Assembly: GCA_026708265.1 (NCBI GenBank)
Contig: JAPOVI010000075.1
Location: forward strand, 1-51,096
From: Acidobacteriota bacterium
Lineage (GTDB): Bacteria; Acidobacteriota; Vicinamibacteria; Vicinamibacterales; UBA8438
Direction: 5' to 3'
DNA: 51,096 nt
Part shown: one piece after another, positions 18,247 to 25,136 of the stretch
Numbering within the stretch: the first letter of the stretch is position 1
How the letters are laid out: every line of letters starts with the position of its first letter
Notes under the pieces: generated by a model
The model's database searches: none
The model's input: the letters and a program-made list of their open reading frames with translations, nothing else
What the model was told of the DNA's origin: nothing
Translations under genes and position numbers: made by a program

Positions 18247-18726
18247 GTCTGGCGCCGTGCCTTCGCTGATGAACCGTGGCCTTCGCGACCCGTCACCGCT
18301 GATCAACGCCTCGATCTCGTCGAGATCCGCCAGGAACTCCGCTATCGGGACTCTGCGGTAACGCCAGCAACTGAGCAACGAGCCGTGGTGCCCGCGCACG
18401 GCCTGGCGGGTCCGCTGCGCGAAGTCGACTGCCTTCGGGAGATCGCCGGCCGCCCAACATGCGACCGCCATGCACTGCAGGTGATACGGGCCGGCGTCTC
18501 GCTTGGGTTTCTCCTGCTCGACCTCGACGACCCGCGCGAACGGCTCCGAGATGACCTCTCCGGTTGCGCCCCACGTCGCCATTCCATAGTTGAACGCACT
18601 CTCGGCGCCCATGTCGCTGAACTCGCGCCCTTTGCCGCGAAGCAACTCCACGGTCTCGCGGAATCTCCCCAGTTGCATTTCAAGTCCGGCCCTGGTCGCA
18701 TGCAGAGCATCGAGTGCGCCCTCCAA
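18235..18726 (-). CDS. Hypothetical helical-repeat (TPR-like) protein, possible continuation of the ATPase
   Basis: A 163-residue soluble helical protein with TPR-like spacing (ATRAGLEMQLGRFRETVELL, then CMAVACWAAGDLPKAVDFAQRT). No annotated family was recognised. It has no ATG near the conserved start; TTG at 18726 is used, and the frame stays open upstream as far as a stop inside the end of the ATPase gene. It therefore may be the frameshifted C-terminal part of the upstream ATPase rather than a separate gene: the ATPase also ends in helical repeats, and the two frames overlap. Downstream it converges on cusA with a twelve-base overlap. Confidence 0.6.
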   Translation of the reverse strand: MEGALDALHATRAGLEMQLGRFRETVELLRGKGREFSDMGAESAFNYGMATWGATGEVISEPFARVVEVEQEKPKRDAGPYHLQCMAVACWAAGDLPKAVDFAQRTRQAVRGHHGSLLSCWRYRRVPIAEFLADLDEIEALISGDGSRRPRFISEGTAPDSSR

Positions 18727-18757
18727 GGTCAGACTATCAGTCTGCAGACGAGCAGAA

Positions 18758-20089
18758 TCAAGTATCGATTAGTGCAACCTCAAACTCTTCCGATGAAGCG
18801 ACGAGCTCGGTGAAAAGCCAGACGAGATCCTCCGTGCGCAGCGACGCTACCGCCTTCGACTCCGCGATGTCCGCGGCTTGATCAACTCCCGCCAGCAGTA
18901 CCGCGTCCCTGACCAGAGGTGGAGACAGATTCTCGAATTGCAGGACCTCCAATGCGTCCTTGCGGGCTCCATCCGGATCGTCTCCGTCGGCCCGCATACG
19001 AGCCCGCTTCAAGAGCGCTCCCGGCTCCCGGTATCCGGCCTCGACGGCGCGGTCAAGAAGGGACGCAGCCCGGCTCGTCTGGTGATCGTCGTCAAGAAAC
19101 TCGCCGAGCACGAACAGCACCTCGCCGTCTCCGGAGTGCATGCTCTCGATCTCGTCGAGCGTGGCCTTCACCTTTACCGGCGATTCGTAATCCGCATCGC
19201 GTCCGCGCCAACGGCGGCTCGCCCGCCGGATGTAGTCCAGGGCGCCGTCCCTGTCAGCCAGGTTGCGCCGGACAATCTCGTGAACGAGCTGGTGGTACTC
19301 CCTGGCCAGTCGACTCCTCGGGCGATCCGTCGCGAATATCACCTGGTTCAGGAGCGACAGGCTGTCGTACCGATGCAGCACCAGCGGCTCGCCCCTGAAC
19401 GCCAGGTCCTTTCGGAACGCATCGATCTTCCTCTCCAGGACCCGGTCCTCGTCGTCCAGATCGGGTACGTTCGACATTACGAAGTGGAGCTCGATCTCCT
19501 TCCTGCCAGCGTTCCCGGCCTCCGCCCGAATGTCGTGCACGATCGTGGTCAGACCACGAAGATTCTGGTCGTTCGGAAAGAAGAGGATGGCGACTGCATC
19601 CGGAAGCTGCCGCGTACAGATGCCGCCCGTGTCCGTGTGGCCGGTGCGAGAGTCGATCAGCACGTAGTCCGGCTTGACGACCTGTTCCCACTGGGCCTTG
19701 AGATCCTCGAACAGGAGGTACCCGTCGCGGCGCTCGTACAGATCGAGCCAGTCGATCTCCCGGAAGCTCGTGGCATATCGCCCGTGCTGTTCCCCCGACG
19801 GCATTACCCACAGGCAGCCGCCGTTCCCGCCGACTCCCTTCGATTCGTGCACGAAGTCCTCGACGGCCGGCGCGCGGCCCCCTTCGAGGTACTCCGTGAC
19901 GAAGTCGACGATGCCCGAACGCTTCTTCCGCGACCGGAAGACCTTGAACGTATCGAGTCCGGGAGCCTCGAGATCGAAGTCGACCGCGAGCACGCGACGA
20001 CCCCGCTGCGCGAGCTCCACGGCCACGTTGACGAGCGCCATCGTGCGCCCGACACCTCCCTTGAAGGAATAGAACGTCGTGACGTACAT
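18758..20089 (-). CDS. KGGVGR-motif variant AAA ATPase (ParA/MinD-like) with helical repeats
   Basis: A 443-residue cytosolic protein. The deviant Walker A SFKGGVGRTMALVN occupies residues 8-21, with Arg where ParA/MinD has Lys. VLAVDFDLEAPGLDTF follows, a feature of the KGGVGR ATPase group. The Walker B-like YVLIDSRTGHTDTGG and the FFPNDQNLRG and FVMSNVP segments are typical. From about residue 290 the chain becomes helical/TPR-like (ASLLDRAVEAGYREPGALLK). Such ATPases often sit in conflict or signalling loci with variable effectors. The ATG at 20089 lies five bases after the MqsA-like antitoxin stop. The ORF ends (TGA) where the repeat region seems to continue in another frame. Function in this organism is unknown. 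Confidence 0.8.
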   Translation of the reverse strand: MYVTTFYSFKGGVGRTMALVNVAVELAQRGRRVLAVDFDLEAPGLDTFKVFRSRKKRSGIVDFVTEYLEGGRAPAVEDFVHESKGVGGNGGCLWVMPSGEQHGRYATSFREIDWLDLYERRDGYLLFEDLKAQWEQVVKPDYVLIDSRTGHTDTGGICTRQLPDAVAILFFPNDQNLRGLTTIVHDIRAEAGNAGRKEIELHFVMSNVPDLDDEDRVLERKIDAFRKDLAFRGEPLVLHRYDSLSLLNQVIFATDRPRSRLAREYHQLVHEIVRRNLADRDGALDYIRRASRRWRGRDADYESPVKVKATLDEIESMHSGDGEVLFVLGEFLDDDHQTSRAASLLDRAVEAGYREPGALLKRARMRADGDDPDGARKDALEVLQFENLSPPLVRDAVLLAGVDQAADIAESKAVASLRTEDLVWLFTELVASSEEFEVALIDT

Positions 20090-20094
20090 CGCGC

Positions 20095-20655
20095 TCAAGC
20101 CGCCGGGCGCAGGGCGAAGGAACTCTGCTGCCGCCGCAGCGCATCGTTGTCCTCGCGGGCTCGCCATCGACCACCGGCGGCGATCGGCAAGGGACCTCGG
20201 CGGACTGCAGGTTCGGCGAGTCTCCGAAGCCTCCGCATCACGTCTGGGCTCTCCAGAAGCCGGATGTAGCGATCGTACGCCCGCGTGTGGTTCATCGATC
20301 CGTTCTCCCAACGGACCAGGCTGGCCGTACCCAGGCCGGTGACCTGCGCGAACTCTGCCTGGGTCATCCCGTATCGCTCTCTGATCCGCCGTATACCGGC
20401 CGGCGACAGGACACCGAGGTGCTCGCAGATCGCCTCGAGCTTGATCCGCTCGGACTCTCCATCGAGAAACTCGAAGCCGCAGGTCGCGCAGCGACGCACC
20501 GGCAGGTCGACGGTCAGATCTGCCGCCGATTCGCCGGTTCCGTAGCGGAAAGTCTGGCGTTGCTCGACGGTGTCGACTGCTCTTGCGCCGCACTGTGCGC
20601 AGCGCTGCTGGGGCTCGACGGGCTGTGGAGCTCGTGTTGAACGTGTCGTTGCCAC
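20095..20655 (-). CDS. MqsA-like antitoxin: YgiT-type zinc finger plus HTH
   Basis: A 186-residue protein. The N-terminal zinc-finger candidate has CAQCG at about residues 19-23 and CATCG at about 56-60, with the intervening strand region of YgiT/MqsA proteins. An HTH_3/XRE-like domain at about 85-140 (RERYGMTQAEFAQVTGLG, then SLVRWENG) follows, with the family's 'RWENG' recognition segment. The C terminus beyond the HTH is extended and Arg-rich. Two-domain proteins of this type are antitoxins that repress their own operon. The partner is the small gene 12 bases upstream; the ATPase follows five bases downstream. Confidence 0.82.
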   Translation of the reverse strand: MATTRSTRAPQPVEPQQRCAQCGARAVDTVEQRQTFRYGTGESAADLTVDLPVRRCATCGFEFLDGESERIKLEAICEHLGVLSPAGIRRIRERYGMTQAEFAQVTGLGTASLVRWENGSMNHTRAYDRYIRLLESPDVMRRLRRLAEPAVRRGPLPIAAGGRWRAREDNDALRRQQSSFALRPAA

Positions 20656-20667
20656 GGGCAGTACCCC

Positions 20668-20892
20668 TCATTCCCGTTCCGATTCGTGGAAGCTGCGGCC
20701 GATGACGACGCCGGCGCCCAACTGTAGCTTCACGTAGAGTCGGGGTCTTCCCGGATTGAGATCGATCTTCATGACGTAGCCCGTCCTGCCGGGCGGCTGG
20801 TCGAGAACGACGGTCTCGACCTCGTGTCCGCTCTCGAGCTTGGACGCGATGAGTTCCCACGCCGCATGGTCGTCGAAGTACGGGAGCAACAC
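20668..20892 (-). CDS. Small toxin-like partner of the MqsA-like antitoxin (5' part probably frameshifted)
   Basis: A 74-residue frame: AAWELIASKLESGHEVETV, then a core PGRTGYVMKIDL and LYVKLQLGAGVVIGRSFHES. The compact beta-rich end, ending in Ser-Phe-His before an acidic tail, resembles the small MqsR/DUF4258-type toxins that pair with YgiT-zinc-finger antitoxins; I cannot name the family with certainty. GTG at 20892 is the only start in this frame, but coding-like sequence continues upstream without a start codon, and a plausible N terminus sits in the neighbouring frame from GTG 21017. The true gene may thus be 20668-21017 with a one-base disruption. It ends 12 bases before the antitoxin start. 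Confidence 0.55.
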   Translation of the reverse strand: MLLPYFDDHAAWELIASKLESGHEVETVVLDQPPGRTGYVMKIDLNPGRPRLYVKLQLGAGVVIGRSFHESERE

Positions 20893-21058
20893 GCCCTCGG
20901 GATTCGGAACCTCGCCGGGTCGCCAGTCGGTCGGACGGGCCTTGGTGAATGCCGAGGTCCTCGCGCCGCGCCGACGAGCTTCACCAGTTGGTGCCGGATC
21001 GAATCATCGATGCTCACGACGGCGTTCGATTCCCGGTCGCCAGCCGGCCCTCAGAACA

Positions 21059-21085
21059 ATCATATGATACTGATGGGCAATCAGT
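21059..21085 (-). promoter_or_regulatory. Candidate operator/promoter of the toxin-antitoxin-ATPase operon
   Basis: A small AT-richer island in GC-rich DNA. ATCATATGAT (21059-21068) is a perfect ten-base palindrome directly followed by ACTGAT-N5-ATCAGT (21069-21085), a perfect inverted repeat. On the minus strand TATCAT/TATGAT could be a -10 element. The site lies 42 bases upstream of GTG 21017 and upstream of the whole operon, where an HTH antitoxin would bind to autoregulate. Binding is inferred. Confidence 0.45.
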
Positions 21086-21187
21086 CTTCACTGGTGCGGC
21101 TCGTACGAGTGTTCTCTGGCCGACCTGCTACCGGTGGCGATCGAACCGACAGTCGGTCCGCATGCCGGTCAGGCCCCGGAGCCGGCT

Positions 21188-22414
21188 TCACCGCCGCCGC
21201 ATCACGACGATGCGGTTCGTGTTGGTACCGCCGCGGTTGTTGTCGACGCCCCAGGTGTTCGACGTCTTCGTGAACACCTGCTCGTTGACCACCATGCAGT
21301 ACGGCTCCCACGCGGTCTCCCGGGACACGTCGGCGACCACCCGGTCGAGCAGCAGCGAGCCCTTGCGGACCTCTCCCACCTCGAAGGCGAATACGCTGCC
21401 CCGGGCCGCGATCGTTGCCACGTTGTCGAGCGCGGAGCGCACGAGCGCCTGCCACGCGTCGAGACTGGCCGTCTGTGTGACGCCGACGGCGTCGGCATCG
21501 ATGCCGGCGAACCAGCAACGCAGCCAGTTGTCGCCCCGGTAGTCGACGACGTTCAGGAACGGCGGCGACGTGACGGCCAGGGTGACGGGCGGCCCGTCCC
21601 AGGCGAAGGGCTCGTCGACCGCTTGCCGCAGGAAACCGCGGCTCCGTCCCGTCGGCGCCTGGCGGGGCAGGTCGCGCAGGAGCCGGCGCGTCTTCCGCAG
21701 GATGAGAGCGGCGACGTCGCGGTACTCGGGCGTCTGGTTCCGCCGGGCGTTGTTCTTCCGCTGCCGCTCGACCGACGTGGCCTGGTTGGGCGGCAGGGTG
21801 TAGACCGAGAAGAAGCCGCGGGAATGGCCGGTCAGGCGGTTGAGGGCGACCATTCGGATCCAGCGGTCGACCGCGTCCAGGTCGCCCGCCGCGCGGCGCT
21901 CGCCGAGGTAGTCGCGGAGACGGCAGATCTGGTTCAGGGTTCGCTCGTGGAAGAAGACGTCGAAGTCGTCCGGGCGCTCGGCCGGTCCGTCGAGAGCCAG
22001 AGCGCCGAGCCGTGCCTCGACCTCCGCCAGCGGCGGAGGATCGAGCCGTGCCTCGACGAGCAGGCGCGACAACGGGTTGACGTCGTTGCCGAGCGCCGCG
22101 CGGCCCAGGAGCGCCGCTTCGAGCAGCGTCGTGCCCCGCCCCATGAACGGATCGAAGACAAGGTCGCCGGGGTCCGTGAGCCGGGTGATGAAAAAGCGCG
22201 GAAGCTGCGGCTTGAAGCAGGCGCGGTAGGAGATCTCGTGCAGCGAGTGCGCGGCGCGCTGCCTCGAGGTCCAGAACTCGTTCACGAAGACCGGGACGCC
22301 CGCGTACTCGTCAATGACGGTGCGCTTGCCGTACCGCTTCCATCCCTCGAGCTCGTCCGCGAGCTCCTCGAGCGTCAGGCGTTCGCCGGCGTGGAGCGCG
22401 AGCTCGTACTGCAT
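21188..22414 (-). CDS. DNA methyltransferase (N4-cytosine/N6-adenine type)
   Basis: A 408-residue SAM-dependent DNA methylase. Motif I/X region: DPFMGRGTTLLEA at 88-100, preceded by the LPRFFITRLTDPGDLVFDPF context. Catalytic motif IV TSPPF is at 282-286, followed by NVVDYRGDNWLRCW. About 180 residues between them probably form a target-recognition region, an alpha-like motif order with an SPPF-type catalytic box usually seen in beta/m4C enzymes. The ATG at 22414 begins the conserved region; GGAGGG lies unusually close to it. No restriction endonuclease is recognisable next to it, so it is an orphan methylase or works with the adjacent ATPase/antitoxin operon. It lies 37 bases downstream of fdhE. 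Confidence 0.88.
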   Translation of the reverse strand: MQYELALHAGERLTLEELADELEGWKRYGKRTVIDEYAGVPVFVNEFWTSRQRAAHSLHEISYRACFKPQLPRFFITRLTDPGDLVFDPFMGRGTTLLEAALLGRAALGNDVNPLSRLLVEARLDPPPLAEVEARLGALALDGPAERPDDFDVFFHERTLNQICRLRDYLGERRAAGDLDAVDRWIRMVALNRLTGHSRGFFSVYTLPPNQATSVERQRKNNARRNQTPEYRDVAALILRKTRRLLRDLPRQAPTGRSRGFLRQAVDEPFAWDGPPVTLAVTSPPFLNVVDYRGDNWLRCWFAGIDADAVGVTQTASLDAWQALVRSALDNVATIAARGSVFAFEVGEVRKGSLLLDRVVADVSRETAWEPYCMVVNEQVFTKTSNTWGVDNNRGGTNTNRIVVMRRR

Positions 22415-22451
22415 CCCTCCGCCGTCGTTCCCCCGGCTCCCGCGCGGCGGG

Positions 22452-23339
22452 CTACATCCCGAGCAGGTTCGTCTGCAGCTTCGACAGCCCCTGCTCCCCG
22501 GCCCAGAGATCGAGTTCGACCGACGCAAGCTCGTCCACGACCGGCACGGCCAGACCCACCTCGCGAAGGTCGATCGCCTTCACGTAGGTGCGGCAGGAGC
22601 CGCACTCCTCGAGGCGTATGTGCGGCCACGATTCCGAGACGTGGTGCGGGCGCTTCTCCGCGCGTTCCTCCCCGCAGGCCGGGCAGCGGGTGCGGGGAAA
22701 GGCCCACTCGGACTGGCAGAGTGAGCAGAGCAGCGTTCGGCGCCCCTTGATCTCCGGCTCGTCGCGCAGCACGGCGGCCACCGGCGCCGCTCCGCAGCAG
22801 GGGCATGCAGCCCTCGCGGTCTCGCTCCCGGAGCCGCTGTCGGGAGACGTGTCGACGGCGCCGTTGCCGGGCCCGGCGTGCGCCGGGGCGGAGAGCGCCT
22901 CGGCCACCGGCTGGAGGAACGCGCGCGGGAAGAACTCCAGCGCCGCCGCATCGCAGTCGATGCGAGACGCCACCGCATCGACCGGCTCGCGGTCCAACAC
23001 GGCGGTCAGCAGGTCCGACATCGCGGCCGGCTCGGCGGTCAGCCGAGACGCGATCACCTTGAGGACCTCCGTTGCCGACGCCGGGACGGAACGCACGAAA
23101 CGCGGAAAGTCCCGCTCGCGAGGCCGTGCCGGCAGCCGTTCCAGGCGCAGTGCCGGGGCGCGCGCGCCGGCCGCCCGCACCGCCTCCCGCCAACCGGATC
23201 TGCGCGCCTTGGCATGCAGCGGCTCCTGGAGCGCCAGCACGTCGTCGTAGAACGCCAGCAGCTCTGCCGCGTGGGGATGCTCCGCGCGCAGACGCTCGAC
23301 GCGGCGCCGGCGGTGTGCCCAGACAGGGTCACGGGCCAT
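22452..23339 (-). CDS. fdhE: Formate dehydrogenase accessory protein FdhE
   Basis: A 295-residue cytosolic protein needed in E. coli for maturation of respiratory formate dehydrogenases. The C-terminal half carries four CxxC-type metal sites in the FdhE order: CPCCGAAPV, LLCSLCQSEW, RCPACGEE and ECGSCRTYVKAID. The N-terminal half (FPRFVRS, then FFPRAFLQPVAEAL) matches the family's helical domain. It is on the same strand as the structural fdh genes but separated from them by vapBC and a small reverse gene. Between the domains there is a Gly/Ser/Asp linker not needed for recognition. Confidence 0.92.
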   Translation of the reverse strand: MARDPVWAHRRRRVERLRAEHPHAAELLAFYDDVLALQEPLHAKARRSGWREAVRAAGARAPALRLERLPARPRERDFPRFVRSVPASATEVLKVIASRLTAEPAAMSDLLTAVLDREPVDAVASRIDCDAAALEFFPRAFLQPVAEALSAPAHAGPGNGAVDTSPDSGSGSETARAACPCCGAAPVAAVLRDEPEIKGRRTLLCSLCQSEWAFPRTRCPACGEERAEKRPHHVSESWPHIRLEECGSCRTYVKAIDLREVGLAVPVVDELASVELDLWAGEQGLSKLQTNLLGM

Positions 23340-23363
23340 GCGGTGACCGAACGTCCCTTCCGT

Positions 23364-23795
23364 TCACGACAGCAGCGGGTGCCGCCACCGCAGACCCGCG
23401 AACCGGGCGAAGTCCCGGTCGGCGGTCACCAGCTCGCAGCCGGCCTCCATCGCGATCGCCGCGAGATAGGCGTCGGCTACGAGGTTGCCCGCCGCCCGGT
23501 GCTCGCGGCAGAGTTGATCGAAGATCGCCCAGTGCCCGGGTCCCGGGCGGACCGGCACACAGATGGAGGACGACAGAAGGTGTTGCGTGAACGAGAGCGC
23601 CTCGGACGGTGTGCTCGGGCTCCTGAACACACGGGCGTTGGTCACCACCCGGACGAACGCGCTGAGCACGAGCTCCGACATGCCGTACGGACGCCCGGCG
23701 TTGACGATTCCGTCGAGCCAGCCGCGGTACCGATCGTGCTCCGCCACATCCTTGCGGAAGGCGTACACGAGGACGTTCACGTCGGGGAGGATCAC
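23364..23795 (-). CDS. vapC: PIN-domain ribonuclease toxin (VapC)
   Basis: A 143-residue PIN domain. Acidic active-site residues are at D5 (LPDVNVLV), E41 (MSELVLSAF), D108 (NLVADAYLAAIA) and D126/D128 (TADRDFARF), a full set for Mg2+-dependent RNA cleavage. The start overlaps the antitoxin stop by four bases (23792-23795), the usual coupled vapBC arrangement. The RNA target is unknown. Confidence 0.93.
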   Translation of the reverse strand: MILPDVNVLVYAFRKDVAEHDRYRGWLDGIVNAGRPYGMSELVLSAFVRVVTNARVFRSPSTPSEALSFTQHLLSSSICVPVRPGPGHWAIFDQLCREHRAAGNLVADAYLAAIAMEAGCELVTADRDFARFAGLRWRHPLLS

Positions 23796-24034
23796 GGCTT
23801 CCCGTCCATGATGTCCAGCAGCGCCGCGTTGCTGTCGAGGGACACACCGGGCTGCAGACCGCCTCGCCCTCCTGTCGGCAGCGTAACGCGTTCGGCCGGC
23901 GGCGGCGCAACACGACGCGCCAGCAGGTCCCGGAGCCCCTCGTCGATGAGCGAGGTCAGCGTCCGACCCGACTGCGCCGCGTAGCGCTTGGCAGCCGCCA
24001 GGAGCTGATCGTCCAACCGCACCGTGGTACGCAT
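23792..24034 (-). CDS. vapB: Ribbon-helix-helix antitoxin (VapB)
   Basis: An 80-residue antitoxin. N-terminal ribbon-helix-helix: RTTVRLDDQLLAAAKRYAAQ, then SLIDEGLRDLLARR. The Pro-rich linker and the C-terminal GVSLDSNAALLDIMDG tail would cover the toxin active site. The ATG at 24034 starts the DNA-binding strand directly. A consensus-like promoter lies so close upstream that the message is probably leaderless. Confidence 0.9.
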   Translation of the reverse strand: MRTTVRLDDQLLAAAKRYAAQSGRTLTSLIDEGLRDLLARRVAPPPAERVTLPTGGRGGLQPGVSLDSNAALLDIMDGKP

Positions 24035-24041
24035 CTCGGGC

Positions 24042-24070
24042 AGCCTACGCCGGATATGTCAGTATGTCAA
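24042..24070 (-). promoter_or_regulatory. Sigma-70 type promoter of vapBC, likely leaderless
   Basis: On the minus strand a perfect -35 TTGACA (24070-24065), a 17-base spacer and a -10 TAGGCT (24047-24042) precede the ATG at 24034 by only seven bases, so transcription should begin at or next to the start codon. GACATA is directly repeated in the spacer at an eight-base step, a possible antitoxin operator. Confidence 0.5.
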
Positions 24071-24160
24071 CGCACTACCGGGAATGGGCACGCCCCTTGC
24101 TTCCGTGCCGATGGGCGCACTCGGATTGCGTGAAGCGGGCGCAAGGAGGAGGATGAGGTC

Positions 24161-24415
24161 ATGGAGGCGGCAACGATGGCGCTCCTCACGTTGGTCACGG
24201 CGCTCGTCACCGCAGTGCTCTCGCTGGTGAGCGCCGCCGGCGTGCTGCTGCTCAATGGCAAGGTGGACAGGTTGGCAGGCCGGCTCGAACGGCTGACGGG
24301 CCGGGTCGACGCTCTCGAGGGTACGGTCCAATCCGTGATCGGCGCCATCGCCAGCGGTGCCCGCGCACGCCCCGACTCGGAGCTTGCGCCGCAGAACGCC
24401 CCATCGCCGCCCTGA
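24161..24415 (+). CDS. Small membrane protein with coiled coil
   Basis: An 84-residue protein. One membrane helix at about residues 7-32 (LLTLVTALVTAVLSLVSAAG) is followed by an amphipathic heptad region (KVDRLAGRLERLTGRVDALE) and a Pro/Ala tail. No named family; small one-helix/coiled-coil proteins of this layout are common in bacteria and may oligomerise. AGGAGG precedes the ATG. It stands alone on the plus strand between vapBC and the fdh genes, divergent from vapB and convergent on fdoI. Confidence 0.6.
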   Translation: MEAATMALLTLVTALVTAVLSLVSAAGVLLLNGKVDRLAGRLERLTGRVDALEGTVQSVIGAIASGARARPDSELAPQNAPSPP

Positions 24416-24505
24416 CGGCTCCCGGCTCCTGCCCGCGCCAGCCTTCCTCCAAGCGGCTGCGCTGTTCCAAGGCGCAGGGGCCTGGGCGCGGACGACCCGC
24501 CCCAA

Positions 24506-25120
24506 TCAGCCGCGAGTCTGCTCCTCGTGCCAGCCGGGGTGGTGGTGCCGCGCCCAGCGCTCGGTAACCGTGCCGTCGATCATGGCGCGGGCGGTCCCAG
24601 GGTAGGCGATGGTGCCGAGGTAGACGTGGATGATCAGGAAGAGGCCGCCGCCGAGGGTGGCGGCGTAGTGGGCGAGACGCATCCACTGCAGGAGCCCGGC
24701 GGAGAACGACGCGGGGAACCAGAGCAGCACGCCGCTGACCAGGAAGACTATCGCGAGCACGCCCTGAACCCAGAAGAACATCTTCTGGCCGGCGTTGTAC
24801 TTGCCAGCCGGCGGCACGTTCGCCGAGTCGCGCGTCGCGTAGGCGCGCACGGCGGCGAGCCAGCGCCAGTCGTTGCCGCGCAGGAACATGTCGCGGATCC
24901 AGATCACGATCATGAACGCCATCCCGACCTCGAACACGACGCCGACCCAGGGATGGAGAGCGCGCGCGGAGGGACCTCCGCCGAGGAGCGCCGTCAGCCA
25001 GAACAGCGCGGGGTAGGCGAAGGCGAGCCCGGTCGCCAGCAGCAGGACGAACGTCACGCCCACGACCCAGTGGACGATCCGCTCGACGAACGTGAAGCGC
25101 TGGAAGAGGCGATTCGCCAT
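24506..25120 (-). CDS. fdoI: Formate dehydrogenase subunit gamma (cytochrome b556)
   Basis: A 204-residue inner-membrane di-heme b subunit with four membrane helices (WVVGVTFVLLLATGLAFAY; VGVVFEVGMAFMIVIWI; GVLAIVFLVSGVLLWF; ATLGGGLFLIIHVYLG). Candidate heme ligands are His near residues 18, 56, 155 and 169, matching FdnI. It should pass electrons from the beta subunit to quinone. The GTIAYPGTARAM motif and a cytosolic His-rich tail follow. It starts 16 bases after the beta-subunit stop and is the last gene of the operon. Confidence 0.93.
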   Translation of the reverse strand: MANRLFQRFTFVERIVHWVVGVTFVLLLATGLAFAYPALFWLTALLGGGPSARALHPWVGVVFEVGMAFMIVIWIRDMFLRGNDWRWLAAVRAYATRDSANVPPAGKYNAGQKMFFWVQGVLAIVFLVSGVLLWFPASFSAGLLQWMRLAHYAATLGGGLFLIIHVYLGTIAYPGTARAMIDGTVTERWARHHHPGWHEEQTRG

Positions 25121-25136
25121 GGCAACTGGTCCGGCG

